This document shows positions 34,591 to 44,299 of a DNA stretch of 44,362 nucleotides, one piece after another. The notes beneath the pieces were generated by a model, which was given only the letters and a program-made list of their open reading frames with translations, was not told where the DNA came from and searched no databases. Position 1 is the stretch's first letter, and each line of letters opens with the position of its first letter. Source of the stretch: Rhodomicrobium sp. Az07 (GTDB lineage Bacteria > Pseudomonadota > Alphaproteobacteria > Rhizobiales > Rhodomicrobiaceae); the NCBI RefSeq assembly GCF_018619475.1, contig NZ_JAHFZG010000022.1, positions 1-44,362 on the forward strand, in the 5' to 3' direction. A program made the position numbers and the translations under genes.

Positions 34591-35748
34591 ATGCTTCTGA
34601 CGCCGCAGCATGAGCAGTTGCGCGACCAGGTGGAGCGCTTCGTCAAGAACGAGATCAACCCGTTCGTGGATGAATGGGAGCGCGCGGAGGAATTTCCCTC
34701 GCACGAGCTCTTCCGGAAGCTTGGCGCGCTGGGCGTGCTGGGCACGAAATACGACGAAGCCTATGGCGGCCTCGGGCTCGACTTCTCCTATTCGGCGACG
34801 GTCGCGGAAGCGCTCGGCACCTGCGACTGCGGCGGCGTGCCGATGGCCATCGGCGTGCATTCCGACATGGCGACGCCCGCGCTGCACCGCTTCGGCAGCG
34901 AGGAGTTGAAGCGCGCATGGCTCGCGCCGAGTATCGCGGGCGAGATGGTGTCCTGCATCGGCGTGTCGGAACCGGGTGCGGGTTCGGATGTCGCGTCGAT
35001 CAAGACGACGGCGCGGAAAGACGGCGGCGATTACGTCATCAACGGCTCGAAGATGTGGATCACCAACGGCATGAAGGCCGACTGGTGCTGTCTGCTCGCC
35101 AATACGTCGGACGACAAGCCGCATCGCAACAAGTCGCTCATCGTCGTGCCCATGGACGCAAAGGGCATCACGCGGCAGAAAATCCGCAAGATGGGCATGT
35201 TCTCGTCGGACACCGCGCAGCTTTTCTTCGACGATGTGCGCGTGCCGCAAACGAACGTCATCGGCGCGGAAGGCATGGGCTTCACGTTCCAGATGCTGCA
35301 ATTCCAGGAAGAGCGTCTGTGGGGCGCGGCGAACTCGCTCACCATGCTCGACCGACTCATCGACGCCACCATCGACTACACGCGCCAGAGGAAGGCGTTC
35401 GGAAAGTCGATCCTCGACAATCAGGTGGTGCATTTCCGGCTCGCGGAATTGCGCACGGAAGTGGAAGCGCTGCGCTCGCTGACATGGCGCGCGGTGGAGG
35501 AATACGTCTCGGGCCGTGACGTGACGAAACTCGCCTCGATGGCGAAGCTGAAATGCGGGCGGCTCATTCGCGAGGTGACGGATTCCTGCCTGCAATATTG
35601 GGGCGGCATGGGCTTCACGTGGGACAATCCACTGAGCCGCGCGATGCGCGACGGGCGGCTCGTGTCCATCGGCGGCGGCGCGGACGAAGTGATGCTCGGC
35701 ATCATCTGCAAGCTCGAAGGCACGTTGCCGCGCGAGAGGAAGGATTGA
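34591..35748 (+). CDS. acyl-CoA dehydrogenase (AtuD/isovaleryl-type active site)
   Basis: 385 aa, FAD flavoenzyme introducing an alpha-beta double bond in an acyl-CoA. Motifs: GVSEPGAGSDVASI, SKMWITNG, and RKAFGKSILDNQ. At the usual catalytic position (YEGT in medium-chain enzymes) it reads IGGGADEVM, so the Glu is absent; a Glu in FQEERLWGAAN matches the alternative site of isovaleryl-CoA and long-chain dehydrogenases. The same GGGADE signature occurs, as I recall, in citronellyl-CoA dehydrogenase AtuD. GGGGG lies 8 bases before ATG. The enoyl-CoA hydratase follows after 3 bases, in one operon. Substrate is inferred only; branched or isoprenoid acyl-CoA is the best guess. Confidence 0.85.
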   Translation: MLLTPQHEQLRDQVERFVKNEINPFVDEWERAEEFPSHELFRKLGALGVLGTKYDEAYGGLGLDFSYSATVAEALGTCDCGGVPMAIGVHSDMATPALHRFGSEELKRAWLAPSIAGEMVSCIGVSEPGAGSDVASIKTTARKDGGDYVINGSKMWITNGMKADWCCLLANTSDDKPHRNKSLIVVPMDAKGITRQKIRKMGMFSSDTAQLFFDDVRVPQTNVIGAEGMGFTFQMLQFQEERLWGAANSLTMLDRLIDATIDYTRQRKAFGKSILDNQVVHFRLAELRTEVEALRSLTWRAVEEYVSGRDVTKLASMAKLKCGRLIREVTDSCLQYWGGMGFTWDNPLSRAMRDGRLVSIGGGADEVMLGIICKLEGTLPRERKD

Positions 35749-35751
35749 ACG

Positions 35752-36558
35752 ATGGCCGATCCAACCACATTGGCGCTGGAGCGCAACGGCGGCGTGCTGA
35801 CGATCCGCCTCAACCGGCCGGAGGTCCGCAACGCCATGTCGCAGGCGATGCTCGCGGAATTGCTGGCCGCGCTCGCGGATGCGGAGGCGACCGGCGCGCG
35901 TATTGTCGTGCTTCGCGGCGCGGGCGGCCATTTCTGCGCGGGCGCGGATCTGCGCGACATGGCGGCGGCGCGCATGGCTCCCGTCGGCACGACGGACCCC
36001 ATCGCCACCTCGAACGCGGCGTTCGGCCATGTCTGCGCGGCCTATGCCCGCTCGCCGCTGGCGGTGGTCGCGGTCCTGGAAGGGAGCGTCATGGGCGGCG
36101 GCTTCGGCCTCGCCTGCACGGCGGATGTCGCGCTCGCCTCGCGCGACGTGGATTTCCGCCTGCCGGAGACATCGCTCGGCGTGATCCCGGCGCAGATTGC
36201 GCCGTTCCTCGTGGAGCGGCTCGGCTATGGGCAAGCGAAGCGACTGGGGGTGACGGGTGCACGCTTCGGCGCGGACGAAGCGTATCGTATCGGGCTCGTG
36301 CATCGTGTCTGCGAGACGGCTGCGGACCTCGACGCCGCGCTCGCCGAAACGCTGCGCCAGATCCTCGCCTGCGCGCCGGGCGCGGTGGCGGAAACCAAGG
36401 CGCTGTTGCGGCGCGCGCGTTTCGAAGATGCGGGCGCGCTGGTCGAACACGCCGCAGCCGTCTTCGCGAAAGCGGCGCGCGGCCCGGAAGGCACGGAAGG
36501 TCTCGCAGCCTTCATCGAGAAGCGCAAGCCGAATTGGGCGGAGCAGGGCGGCGGCTAG
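35752..36558 (+). CDS. enoyl-CoA hydratase/isomerase family protein, AtuE-like
   Basis: 268 aa crotonase-fold protein, starting 3 bases after the dehydrogenase. Oxyanion-hole and active-site regions: GAGGHFCAGADLRDM and EGSVMGGGFGLACTADVALA. The first catalytic Glu of rat hydratase (GGGCE) is Gly here (GGGFG), while the second is kept in RLPETSLGVIPA. The GVIPAQIAPFLVERLG stretch resembles isohexenylglutaconyl-CoA hydratase AtuE of the citronellol/geraniol pathway, from memory. With the AtuD-like gene it may catalyse two consecutive steps of a branched or terpenoid acyl-CoA pathway. The carboxylase AtuC/AtuF is not in the window. Its TAG shares a CTAG with the convergent aminopeptidase stop. 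Confidence 0.82.
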   Translation: MADPTTLALERNGGVLTIRLNRPEVRNAMSQAMLAELLAALADAEATGARIVVLRGAGGHFCAGADLRDMAAARMAPVGTTDPIATSNAAFGHVCAAYARSPLAVVAVLEGSVMGGGFGLACTADVALASRDVDFRLPETSLGVIPAQIAPFLVERLGYGQAKRLGVTGARFGADEAYRIGLVHRVCETAADLDAALAETLRQILACAPGAVAETKALLRRARFEDAGALVEHAAAVFAKAARGPEGTEGLAAFIEKRKPNWAEQGGG

Positions 36559-38342
36559 ATTTCCGCCGTCGCTGCATCCAGCCACGCACGGCTCGCGTCA
36601 TCGAGATGGGAGCCAAGCGCCGCGCGGACGCGTGCGTGATAGGCGTTGAGCCAATCGCGTTCGCCGGGCGAAAGTAGCGCCGCATCGATCAGCCGACGGT
36701 CGAACGGCGCGAGCGTCAGCGTCTCGAAGCCGAGCATCTCCGTCTCGCCGCCGTCGATAGCCTGCGGCTGCGTGACGGCAATGAGGTTTTCCAACCGAAT
36801 GCCGTAATGCCCTTCGCGATAATAACCCGGCTCGTTCGAGAGGATCATGCCCGGCTCAAGCTGCGCCATTCCGCGCGACGAAATGCTCGCCGGGCCTTCA
36901 TGCACCGAAAGGAAGCTGCCGACGCCGTGGCCCGTGCCGTGCCCGTAGTCCAGCCCCGCGTCCCACAGGGCGCGCCGCGCGAAGCTGTCCAGCGCCGCGC
37001 CGTTGGTTTTCGCCGGGAACCGCGCCGCCGCGATGTCGATGTGGCCTTTCAGCACGAGCGTAAAATGGCGGCGCATGTCCGCGCTTGGCTCGCCGATAAC
37101 GACGGTGCGCGTGATGTCGGTCGTGCCATCGCGATACTGGCCGCCGGAGTCGATCAGATAGAGCGTGCCCGGCAGAAGCGGCTTGTTCGTCTCTGGCGTG
37201 GCGCGATAATGCACGATGGCGCCGTTCGACCCCGCGCCGGATATCGTGTCGAAGCTCAGGTCGACGAGCTTGCCCGTATCGCGGCGGAAGGCTTCGAGCC
37301 TGTCCGACGCCGCGAGTTCGTCGACCGTGCCGGACGGCGCGTTCGCATCGAGCCACGCGAGGAAACGCGCCACAGCCACGCCATCGCGCAGATGCGCCGC
37401 GTGCGCGCCTTCGAGTTCGGTTGCGTTCTTGGCGGCCTTGAAGCGGATCGCCGGATCGTCGGCCTCGACGATTTTCGCGCCCGCTGCTTTGAGGATATCG
37501 GCCACGCGAAGCGTCGTATGCGCGGGATCGGCGATCACTTTCGCGGCCGCTCCCACAAGGCGCGGAAGCACCTTCCACAAATCGCCGAGCGGATGCAGCG
37601 CGGCCAGCGCTTCCAGCCCTTCGCGGTTCTTATCCGTCACATGGCCCGGCGAAACGAACAGCGTCGGCTTCCCCTTCAACGGCACATAGGCGCGGGCAAG
37701 CGCCACCGGCGTATGCGCCACGTCACCGCCGCGAACGTTGAACAGCCACGCCACCGCATCCGGCGCGCTGACGACAAGCCCGGTCGCCTTCCGCGCGGCG
37801 ATCTCCTTTTGCACGCGCTCAAGCTTCGAGGCCGCGCTCTCGCCCGCGAACGCCTCGTCGTGGAAAACGATGGGCGCGAAACACGGCGCGGGCCGGTCCT
37901 CCCACAGCGCATCGATGGGGTTCGCCTTGATCGCCCGAAGCTCGAAACCGGCCTTTTCCGCCTCCGCGTTCAGCGGCTTGAAGCTCGCCTGCGTGAAAAG
38001 CGACGGGTCGTAGCCGATGGCCGCGCCCTCGCCCGCGTGCTCGCCGAGCCATTTCGCCAGCGTCGCCTTCGGGAACAGCTCGACCGCAAATAGCGCCGTG
38101 TCCACCTGCGCCTTCGCCTGGAGCGTATAGCGGCTGTCGACGATCAGCGCGGCCTTGTCGGCGAGCACCACCGCCGTTCCCGCCGAGCCGGTGAAGCCCG
38201 TCAGCCACGCGAGGCGATCCCAGCATGCGGGCACCGCCTCGTTCTGGAACTCGTCGGCTTTCGGGACGATGAAGCCCGCGAGCTTTTCGGCGGCGAGAGC
38301 GTCGCGCAGCGCGGCGAGGCGGCTTTCGTGGGTGTGCGGCAT
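36555..38342 (-). CDS. Xaa-Pro aminopeptidase (M24B)
   Basis: 595 aa from ATG 38342 with GAGG 9 bases upstream; an in-frame ATG at 38426 adds 28 residues unlike the family. Cytosolic metallopeptidase removing the N-terminal residue before proline. Two creatinase-like N-terminal domains (1-160, 160-310) precede the pita-bread catalytic domain (310-535). Metal ligands visible: Asp in LIDSGGQYRDGTTDITRT, His in GHGTGHGVGSFLSVHEGP, Glu in ILSNEPGYY and Glu in IRLENLIAV. Three-domain length agrees with eukaryote-type and alphaproteobacterial enzymes. Its stop overlaps that of the hydratase gene by 4 bases (CTAG). Confidence 0.93.
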   Translation of the reverse strand: MPHTHESRLAALRDALAAEKLAGFIVPKADEFQNEAVPACWDRLAWLTGFTGSAGTAVVLADKAALIVDSRYTLQAKAQVDTALFAVELFPKATLAKWLGEHAGEGAAIGYDPSLFTQASFKPLNAEAEKAGFELRAIKANPIDALWEDRPAPCFAPIVFHDEAFAGESAASKLERVQKEIAARKATGLVVSAPDAVAWLFNVRGGDVAHTPVALARAYVPLKGKPTLFVSPGHVTDKNREGLEALAALHPLGDLWKVLPRLVGAAAKVIADPAHTTLRVADILKAAGAKIVEADDPAIRFKAAKNATELEGAHAAHLRDGVAVARFLAWLDANAPSGTVDELAASDRLEAFRRDTGKLVDLSFDTISGAGSNGAIVHYRATPETNKPLLPGTLYLIDSGGQYRDGTTDITRTVVIGEPSADMRRHFTLVLKGHIDIAAARFPAKTNGAALDSFARRALWDAGLDYGHGTGHGVGSFLSVHEGPASISSRGMAQLEPGMILSNEPGYYREGHYGIRLENLIAVTQPQAIDGGETEMLGFETLTLAPFDRRLIDAALLSPGERDWLNAYHARVRAALGSHLDDASRAWLDAATAEI

Positions 38343-38451
38343 TGGGCTAACCTCGGCTGAATGGGCGAGCGCTATTCGGCATATGGCGCGGGCGCGAATT
38401 ATACGAAAGTCGCAGACGGGCAACAATGGCGCAGTTTGAACGCCGCCCGTT

Positions 38452-39327
38452 CTAACCCACCCGCCGCAGCGTGAGTGTCGCCCAGCCTTCGAGGTCGCGG
38501 CGTTGCACGAGCACGAAGCCCGTGGCGCGGTAGCGCGCCACCATTTCGCGCGCCTGCCCGGAGAGCAGGCCGGAGAGGATCACCGTGCCGCCGATACGGG
38601 TGAGTTCGCGGATGCGCGGCGCGAGTTTCAGCAGCGGCTTCGCGAGGATGTTCGCGACGATCACATCGAACGGCGCCAGCGCATAGGCGTCGCGCGGCTT
38701 GGAGCCGTCGCCGGTGAACAGCGCGATGTCCGCGCCCGCGCCATTGAGGCGCACGTTCTCGCGCGCGACCTCAACCGCAATCGGATCGACATCCACCGCC
38801 ACGATGTGCGGGCAATGCGCCAGCGCCTTCGCCGCGCCGATGGCGAGCACGCCCGAGCCGGTGCCGAGGTCGAGCACGCGGTCGACGCCGATAGGCGAAA
38901 GCTGCTCCAGCGCCAGCAGACAGCCCTTCGTCGTGCCATGATGCGCGGTCCCGAAGGCGCGGCCCGCGTCGATTTCGATGGCCCATTGCGAGGCTATGCG
39001 CGCGCGGTCGTGGCTACCGTGGACGATGAAGCGGCCCGCGCGAACCGGCGGCAGCGCGCGCTGCGTCTCGCTCACCCAGTCCGCATCGGGGATGGCCTCC
39101 ACGGCGGTCGCGGCCGGTGCGATGCCCGCCTCCGCCAGCGCCGCCGTTGCGACATCGCAGAGCGCGCCGTCATCATAGATTTCGACCGACCAGCGCTTCC
39201 CATCCGCGTTTTCAAGCGCGACGACCGGCGTTTCCTCGAAGTCGGGCACTTCGCCGAGGATCTCGCTTGCGGCAACCGCCTCGTTCTCGGACGCAAAGTT
39301 CAACACCGTCTTGTGGGTCAATCGCAT
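38452..39327 (-). CDS. prmA: ribosomal protein L11 methyltransferase
   Basis: 291 aa from ATG 39327; the longer frame (39456) is not supported. It methylates Lys and the N-terminus of ribosomal protein L11 with S-adenosylmethionine. The SAM-binding motif is VLDLGTGSGVLAIGAAKAL, acidic loop VAVDVDPIAVEVA, and the catalytic NILAKPLL. FGTAHHGTTKGCLLALE matches the PrmA substrate loop (FGTGxHxTT). It follows the TMEM143-like gene on the same strand, with about 98 bases between. Confidence 0.92.
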   Translation of the reverse strand: MRLTHKTVLNFASENEAVAASEILGEVPDFEETPVVALENADGKRWSVEIYDDGALCDVATAALAEAGIAPAATAVEAIPDADWVSETQRALPPVRAGRFIVHGSHDRARIASQWAIEIDAGRAFGTAHHGTTKGCLLALEQLSPIGVDRVLDLGTGSGVLAIGAAKALAHCPHIVAVDVDPIAVEVARENVRLNGAGADIALFTGDGSKPRDAYALAPFDVIVANILAKPLLKLAPRIRELTRIGGTVILSGLLSGQAREMVARYRATGFVLVQRRDLEGWATLTLRRVG

Positions 39328-39425
39328 GGGAACCCCGAATGAGGCGGATCGCCTTAATGGAATGGAGCAACGCCGAGACTGATCGGCTCCGGCATTCGGC
39401 GCAAGCCTCTTCTTGCCGGAACGAG

Positions 39426-40784
39426 CTACGCGGCCGCAGTAGGCACGGCGCGCCACAGCCCTTCGAGGTGCGCGCGTGCGTCCTCAAGATCCCGGATGCG
39501 CGGCGCTCCGGTCTCGTCCTCGACGAGCAGGCCAAGCTTTCGCAAATGGCGGCAGCCGTCGGCGATGTCGAAATCGCACGCCACGCCGAACTCGTCCTTG
39601 AGGAATTTTTCCGCCTCGGCTTTCGTCGACTCGGTTCCGAGATGACCGTGGCGGAGCAGCAGGGCGTAGGTCAGCACGGCTTCCTTGATGTCCTCTTCCT
39701 CGGCATCGTCGTTCAGCGCGGCGAGCACGCTTTGATTGCTGGCGATGTTGTGGAAATAGAGGCTCTGCGCGAGCTTCGCCATGTAGCGCGTGCGCGTGTT
39801 GAGGAAGCTCGTGAAGCTGCGAATGATCGCGCCGACGGCGCCCGCGATCGTGAAAATGACGAAGAAAACGCTGATCGCGACGGCGGCAAGGAACTTCAGC
39901 ACGGCCATGGTGATGGCGAAAAGGGTGCTCCCGCCGGAGCCGACCCAGAGCCACAGCTTGTCGAACAGGTTGAATTTTATCTTCGCGTTCGGAAAAAGGA
40001 TTTCGATGTCTGATTTCGGGATGCGACGGAAGATCTTGAGGTGCAGCGTTTCTTCGGAGACCCCTTCCAGCATCTTCTGGTTCCGGATTTTCCGAACGCG
40101 CTTTTTAGCTTTTTCGTGGGAAATCTTCTCGATGCGTTCGATTTCGGCGATGCGCGTTTCCACCGGCTTCAGCTTGAGGCCGATGAACAGCCGCCGATAG
40201 GCCTCCACTTCGATCTCGCGCTCGATAAGCCATGCCGTCTTCCACGACGTTGTCTTTGCCTTGACCTTTATGTCTCCCCGATAGAAGAGAAGATTAAAGT
40301 CGAACTCTTTCAGATCGACTTCGGCGGCGAATCCCTGATGATTTTCCGCGCCGAGGATTCTATCCAGCTCTTCCTGATCGATCTCTAAGTAATTTGCCGC
40401 CGTGGCAGTTTCTATGATCTTCTTCTTGAGCTTTTCGAGATGTTGCTTGCGGGCGTCCGCGCCCGTCTTGCGAGTGTTGACGGTTTCGTCGTCCGGATTG
40501 AACGGATCGTAGAGGTCCACGAGCCTGTCGAGCGAGCGTGCCGCCTCCGCTTGCCGCAGGGCGCAAATATGCTGGAAGACTTCTCCAGCGAGAACGCGCT
40601 GGCCTGTTTCGAAGAGCTTGTCGATCGCGCGGTCAATGATCTCCCCGCGATCCACCGTTATGAATTTTTCCGCAACGACCGATGGAATGGCCTGGCCGGG
40701 GACGGTGTCGATGCCGGTTTCGGTCTCGATCTGAACGGGAGGATTTTCAAGCGTTACGCGGTCCGTCTCAAGCCGATCGCTCAT
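39426..40784 (-). CDS. TMEM143/DUF3754-like membrane protein
   Basis: 452 aa. The sequence resembles the DUF3754/TMEM143 family of unknown function. The N-terminal 280 residues are soluble and charged (LKKKIIETATAANYLEIDQE; KVKAKTTSWKTAWLIERE). Two hydrophobic segments at about 291-310 and 312-330 (LFAITMAVLKFLAAVAISVF; FVIFTIAGAVGAIIRSF) form a hairpin. The C-terminus (about 350-450) is alpha-helical with a winged-helix-like end. No signal peptide. The family is found in bacteria, plants and mitochondria without known role. It may share a transcript with prmA. Confidence 0.72.
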   Translation of the reverse strand: MSDRLETDRVTLENPPVQIETETGIDTVPGQAIPSVVAEKFITVDRGEIIDRAIDKLFETGQRVLAGEVFQHICALRQAEAARSLDRLVDLYDPFNPDDETVNTRKTGADARKQHLEKLKKKIIETATAANYLEIDQEELDRILGAENHQGFAAEVDLKEFDFNLLFYRGDIKVKAKTTSWKTAWLIEREIEVEAYRRLFIGLKLKPVETRIAEIERIEKISHEKAKKRVRKIRNQKMLEGVSEETLHLKIFRRIPKSDIEILFPNAKIKFNLFDKLWLWVGSGGSTLFAITMAVLKFLAAVAISVFFVIFTIAGAVGAIIRSFTSFLNTRTRYMAKLAQSLYFHNIASNQSVLAALNDDAEEEDIKEAVLTYALLLRHGHLGTESTKAEAEKFLKDEFGVACDFDIADGCRHLRKLGLLVEDETGAPRIRDLEDARAHLEGLWRAVPTAAA

Positions 40785-40993
40785 CCGCTGCCCTCCGGTT
40801 GCAACATTCGTTTACCCTTTTTTCAACTCGCCAGCAAGGCACCGCCGGAAACGCGGTTTCGATCAATTGGCTGGACGCCACGCCCCGGCTTTGGCACCGG
40901 CGGATCCCGGTTTGGTGGCGTTCATGATGCAATGCCGCAACATCCTTTCGGGTGAGGCCGAAACCCGCATCGCCGCCATTGCGACTTCATCAT

Positions 40994-41023
40994 TTGAACC
41001 GAGGGTGCGGCGTTCTGTATGAT
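40994..41023 (+). promoter_or_regulatory. candidate tex promoter
   Basis: TTGAAC (40994-40999), 18 bases, TATGAT (41018-41023), about 60 bases before the tex ATG. This falls in the otherwise empty 298-base divergent gap. Confidence 0.45.
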
Positions 41024-41082
41024 CGGGCGATTCGCGCCGGCCCGTTCCCGCGCCGGCCCCCATCAGCGGAAGAGCGAGACAG

Positions 41083-43419
41083 ATGAAGTCCATCGAACAG
41101 CGGATTGCGGAAGAACTTGGCGTGCGCCCCGCGCAGGTGCAGGCGGCGGTCGATCTCCTCGACGGCGGCTCCACGGTGCCGTTCATCGCGCGCTACCGCA
41201 AGGAAGCGACCGGCATGCTCGACGATGGGCAGCTCCGCACGCTGGAGGAGCGGCTGCGCTATCTGCGCGAAATGGAGGACCGGCGCAAGGCGATCCTCGA
41301 CAGCGTCCGCGAACAGGGCAAGCTCGACGATGCGCTTGAGGCGCGGATCATGGCGGCGGATTCGAAGGCGCGGCTCGAAGACATCTATCTGCCCTTCAAG
41401 CAGAAGCGGCGCACCAAGGCGCAGATCGCGAAGGAGGCCGGGCTTGAGCCGCTGGCGGACGCGCTGCTGACCGATCCGACGAAGCTGCCGGACGCGATTG
41501 CGGCGACCTTCATCGATGCCGAGAAGGGCGTGGCCGATGCGCAAGCGGCGCTCGATGGCGCGCGCGCGATCCTCGTGGAGCGCTTCGCCGAAGACGCGGA
41601 CCTGATCGGCGGCCTGCGCGAAGAGATGTGGGGGCGCGGGCGGCTCGCGGCCAAGGCGAAGGACGACAAGAAGGACTCACCCGAAGCCGCGAAATTCGCC
41701 GACTATTTCGACAAGGCGGAGGCGCTCAACAAGATGCCGTCGCATCGCATCCTCGCGATGTTCCGCGGCGAGAAGGAAGGCTTCCTCGACCTGAATTTCG
41801 AGCCGGAAGACCCGGCGCAGGCCGCGCCCTCCGGGCCGTCGCTGTATGAGGCGCGCATCGCGCGGCGCTTCAACATCGCCGACAAGGGCCGCGCCGCCGA
41901 CAAATGGCTGAACGACACGGTTCGCTGGGCGTGGCGCACGCGCATTCAGGGCCACCTTTCCGTGGACCTTCGCATGCGGCTCTGGCAGGCAGCGGAAGAG
42001 GAGGCGGTGAAGGTGTTCGCGGGCAATCTGCGCGACCTGCTGCTCGCCGCGCCCGCCGGAACCCGCGCCACGATGGGCCTCGATCCGGGGTTCCGCACGG
42101 GCGTGAAAGTTGCGGTTGTGGACTCGACCGGCAAGGTTGCCGCGACGGCCACGATCTATCCGCATGAGCCGAAGCGGCAGTGGACGGAATCGCTCGCGAT
42201 CCTCGGCCGCTTGTGCAAGCAGCACAATGTCGACCTCATCGCCATCGGCAACGGCACCGCCTCGCGCGAGACGGACAAGCTCGCGGGCGAACTCGTGGCG
42301 CTCGCGCCGGAGCTGAAGCTGACGAAGGTCATGGTGTCGGAGGCGGGCGCGTCAGTCTACTCCGCCAGCGCCTATGCCAGCGCCGAACTGCCGGACCTCG
42401 ACGTGTCGATTCGCGGCGCGGTGTCCATCGCGCGTCGCCTGCAAGACCCGCTCGCCGAACTGGTGAAGATCGACCCGAAGTCCATCGGCGTCGGCCAGTA
42501 TCAGCACGATTTGTCGGAAACGAAGCTGTCGCGCTCGCTCGACGCGGTGGTGGAAGATTGCGTGAACGGCGTGGGCGTGGACCTCAACACGGCGTCGGTG
42601 CCGCTGCTCGCGCGCGTGTCGGGCATCAGCGAAACCCTCGCCAAGAACATCGTGGCCTATCGCGACCAGAAGGGGGCGTTCAAGCGTCGCGCCGAGCTTC
42701 AGGAGGTGCCGCGCCTTGGGCCGAAGGCGTTCGAGCAGGCGGCGGGCTTCCTGCGCATCCCGAACGGCGACGACCCGCTCGACGCGTCGTCCGTGCATCC
42801 GGAAGCCTATCCCGTGGTGCGCAAGATCGTGTCGGCGGCGAAGGTGGACATCAAGACGCTCATCGGCAACGCGCCGGTGCTGCGCGGCCTCCAGCCGAAG
42901 CAGTTCGCCGACGAGAAATTCGGCCTGCCGACCGTGACCGACATCCTGCGCGAGCTTGAGAAGCCCGGCCGCGACCCACGCCCCGCCTTCAAGACCGCGA
43001 CTTTCCAGGAGGGCGTCGAGAAGATCTCCGACCTGAAGCCCGGCATGGTGCTCGAAGGCGTGGTGACGAACGTGGCCGCGTTCGGCGCGTTCATCGACAT
43101 CGGCGTGCATCAGGACGGCCTCGCGCATGTCTCCGCGCTGTCGAAGACCTTCGTGAAAGACCCGCGCGACGTGGTGAAGCCGGGCGATGTCGTGCGCGTG
43201 AAGGTGCTGGAGGTGGATGCGCCGAGGAAGCGCATTTCGCTGACGCTGCGGCTCGACGATCCGGTTGGCGCGGAGAGCGAGCGTCCGCAGGGGGCGGGAA
43301 GCCGCGCGCCTACGCCGAAGAAGATGAGCGCCGCGCCGAAGGCTGGCGCCCGGCCCGAGGCTGGCGGCGGCGCGTTCGCGGACGCGTTCCGCAAGGCGGG
43401 ACTCAACGGGCGGAAGTGA
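41083..43419 (+). CDS. tex: Tex family RNA-binding transcription accessory protein
   Basis: 778 aa. Highly conserved S1-domain protein related to eukaryotic Spt6, binding RNA and linked to transcription and toxin or stress expression. N-terminal helical Tex domain ([34 protein letters not shown] at 6-40), YqgF-like RNase H fold ([17 protein letters not shown], about 330-450), helix-hairpin-helix repeats ([20 protein letters not shown]…LAKNIV, about 500-570) and a C-terminal S1 domain ([22 protein letters not shown], about 645-720), then a basic Ala/Gly-rich tail. The ATG has GGAAGAG upstream. A terminator hairpin follows at 43433. Confidence 0.94.
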   Translation: MKSIEQRIAEELGVRPAQVQAAVDLLDGGSTVPFIARYRKEATGMLDDGQLRTLEERLRYLREMEDRRKAILDSVREQGKLDDALEARIMAADSKARLEDIYLPFKQKRRTKAQIAKEAGLEPLADALLTDPTKLPDAIAATFIDAEKGVADAQAALDGARAILVERFAEDADLIGGLREEMWGRGRLAAKAKDDKKDSPEAAKFADYFDKAEALNKMPSHRILAMFRGEKEGFLDLNFEPEDPAQAAPSGPSLYEARIARRFNIADKGRAADKWLNDTVRWAWRTRIQGHLSVDLRMRLWQAAEEEAVKVFAGNLRDLLLAAPAGTRATMGLDPGFRTGVKVAVVDSTGKVAATATIYPHEPKRQWTESLAILGRLCKQHNVDLIAIGNGTASRETDKLAGELVALAPELKLTKVMVSEAGASVYSASAYASAELPDLDVSIRGAVSIARRLQDPLAELVKIDPKSIGVGQYQHDLSETKLSRSLDAVVEDCVNGVGVDLNTASVPLLARVSGISETLAKNIVAYRDQKGAFKRRAELQEVPRLGPKAFEQAAGFLRIPNGDDPLDASSVHPEAYPVVRKIVSAAKVDIKTLIGNAPVLRGLQPKQFADEKFGLPTVTDILRELEKPGRDPRPAFKTATFQEGVEKISDLKPGMVLEGVVTNVAAFGAFIDIGVHQDGLAHVSALSKTFVKDPRDVVKPGDVVRVKVLEVDAPRKRISLTLRLDDPVGAESERPQGAGSRAPTPKKMSAAPKAGARPEAGGGAFADAFRKAGLNGRK

Positions 43420-43432
43420 TGGCGCCGGGGGC

Positions 43433-43450
43433 GGGCGGAGCGATCCGCCC
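43433..43450 (+). terminator. tex terminator hairpin
   Basis: GGGCGGA (43433-43439), GCGA loop, TCCGCCC (43444-43450), a perfect 7-bp stem. No U-run follows. Confidence 0.45.
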
Positions 43451-43562
43451 TGCTTCACTCCGCTGCGCGGTCTAGCTGCTTGTCAGAGAGAAACGCGGGC
43501 TGGAGGCGGGAGATCCGTTTGGCCGTTGCGGTGAAAAGGCCAAGTAAACGACAATAGCGGCC

Positions 43563-44111
43563 CTAAGCGTGCCACCAATCAGTTCGACTTAGTGGGTTGT
43601 TATGCTTGGGAATGCGGCGCGGAGGCGTACCAGGGGCGATCCCTAGCGACCGCCAATATTCTAGCGGCGTGTAGACTCGGACACCAACTGCTTGAGGCGC
43701 GAGGCGTTCCTTGAATTCTCTGTCTCTCGTAACTAGCGCCTTTATCCCACTCATCTCACACTCTGCAAGCACTTTGCAATCACCATGACCTCTATGGTGC
43801 ATCTGAAGCTGATGAACTCTGATTATAAATTGATTTTGATCTAAAATAGGGTGCACTGATAAAAAATGTACCATCGCCCAACTATCGTGATTATCACGCT
43901 TCAATCGATCTTTGATCCGCTTGTATTCGACCTCAACAGTTGGCGTTAGATGAAAGCAGGAGCAATCCGGAAGATATAAAAAACTCTGAACAAGCGCTCT
44001 TTTCGACTCTGATTCAGGGCCTAATGGAGGACCGCTCACGCAATTGAGCCCGTCGATCAAATAGGTCATAGCATTGGAGTCGAGCGCCACCATTTCATTA
44101 TCAATTCCCAT
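43563..44111 (-). CDS. PIN-domain protein, possible ribonuclease
   Basis: 182 aa from ATG 44111 (AGAG upstream); an ATG at 44093 or 44168 is possible. The PIN-like fold is suggested by the N-terminal VALDSNAMTYLIDG (first acidic residue), a mid Glu in TPTVEVEYKRI, HRGHGDCKVLAEC and LVTRDREFKERL with a further Asp. PIN domains cut RNA using a cluster of acidic residues and often are toxins. No antitoxin gene is next to it, so it is not a typical VapBC pair. The gene is AT-richer than its neighbours, suggesting foreign origin. Function otherwise unknown. Confidence 0.62.
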   Translation of the reverse strand: MGIDNEMVALDSNAMTYLIDGLNCVSGPPLGPESESKRALVQSFLYLPDCSCFHLTPTVEVEYKRIKDRLKRDNHDSWAMVHFLSVHPILDQNQFIIRVHQLQMHHRGHGDCKVLAECEMSGIKALVTRDREFKERLAPQAVGVRVYTPLEYWRSLGIAPGTPPRRIPKHNNPLSRTDWWHA

Positions 44112-44269
44112 TTGTGCTCTTTTCAGCGCTACATAAAATTGAGAACCGCTTAACCAGCAGCCCTGCACGTCAAAACGCGTCCTCTATAGTCAGCGCAGTC
44201 CTTATGCCGTCTAAAAGCAAAGATCGCCCGTGCGATTCTTACTTGGTTACATTCTGCCCTCACGCGAGT

Positions 44270-44299
44270 GATGTAAAGAGAAAGCCTTTCTCTGACATC
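44270..44299. other. hairpin near the right edge
   Basis: GATGT (44270-44274) and AGAGAAA (44277-44283) pair with TTTCTCT (44287-44293) and ACATC (44295-44299): 12 pairs with a small bulge. It may be a terminator for, or regulator of, a gene beyond the edge. Confidence 0.4.

Noticed and set aside
34564-36585. 673-aa minus-strand frame
   Set aside because: Shadow of the acyl-CoA dehydrogenase and hydratase genes.
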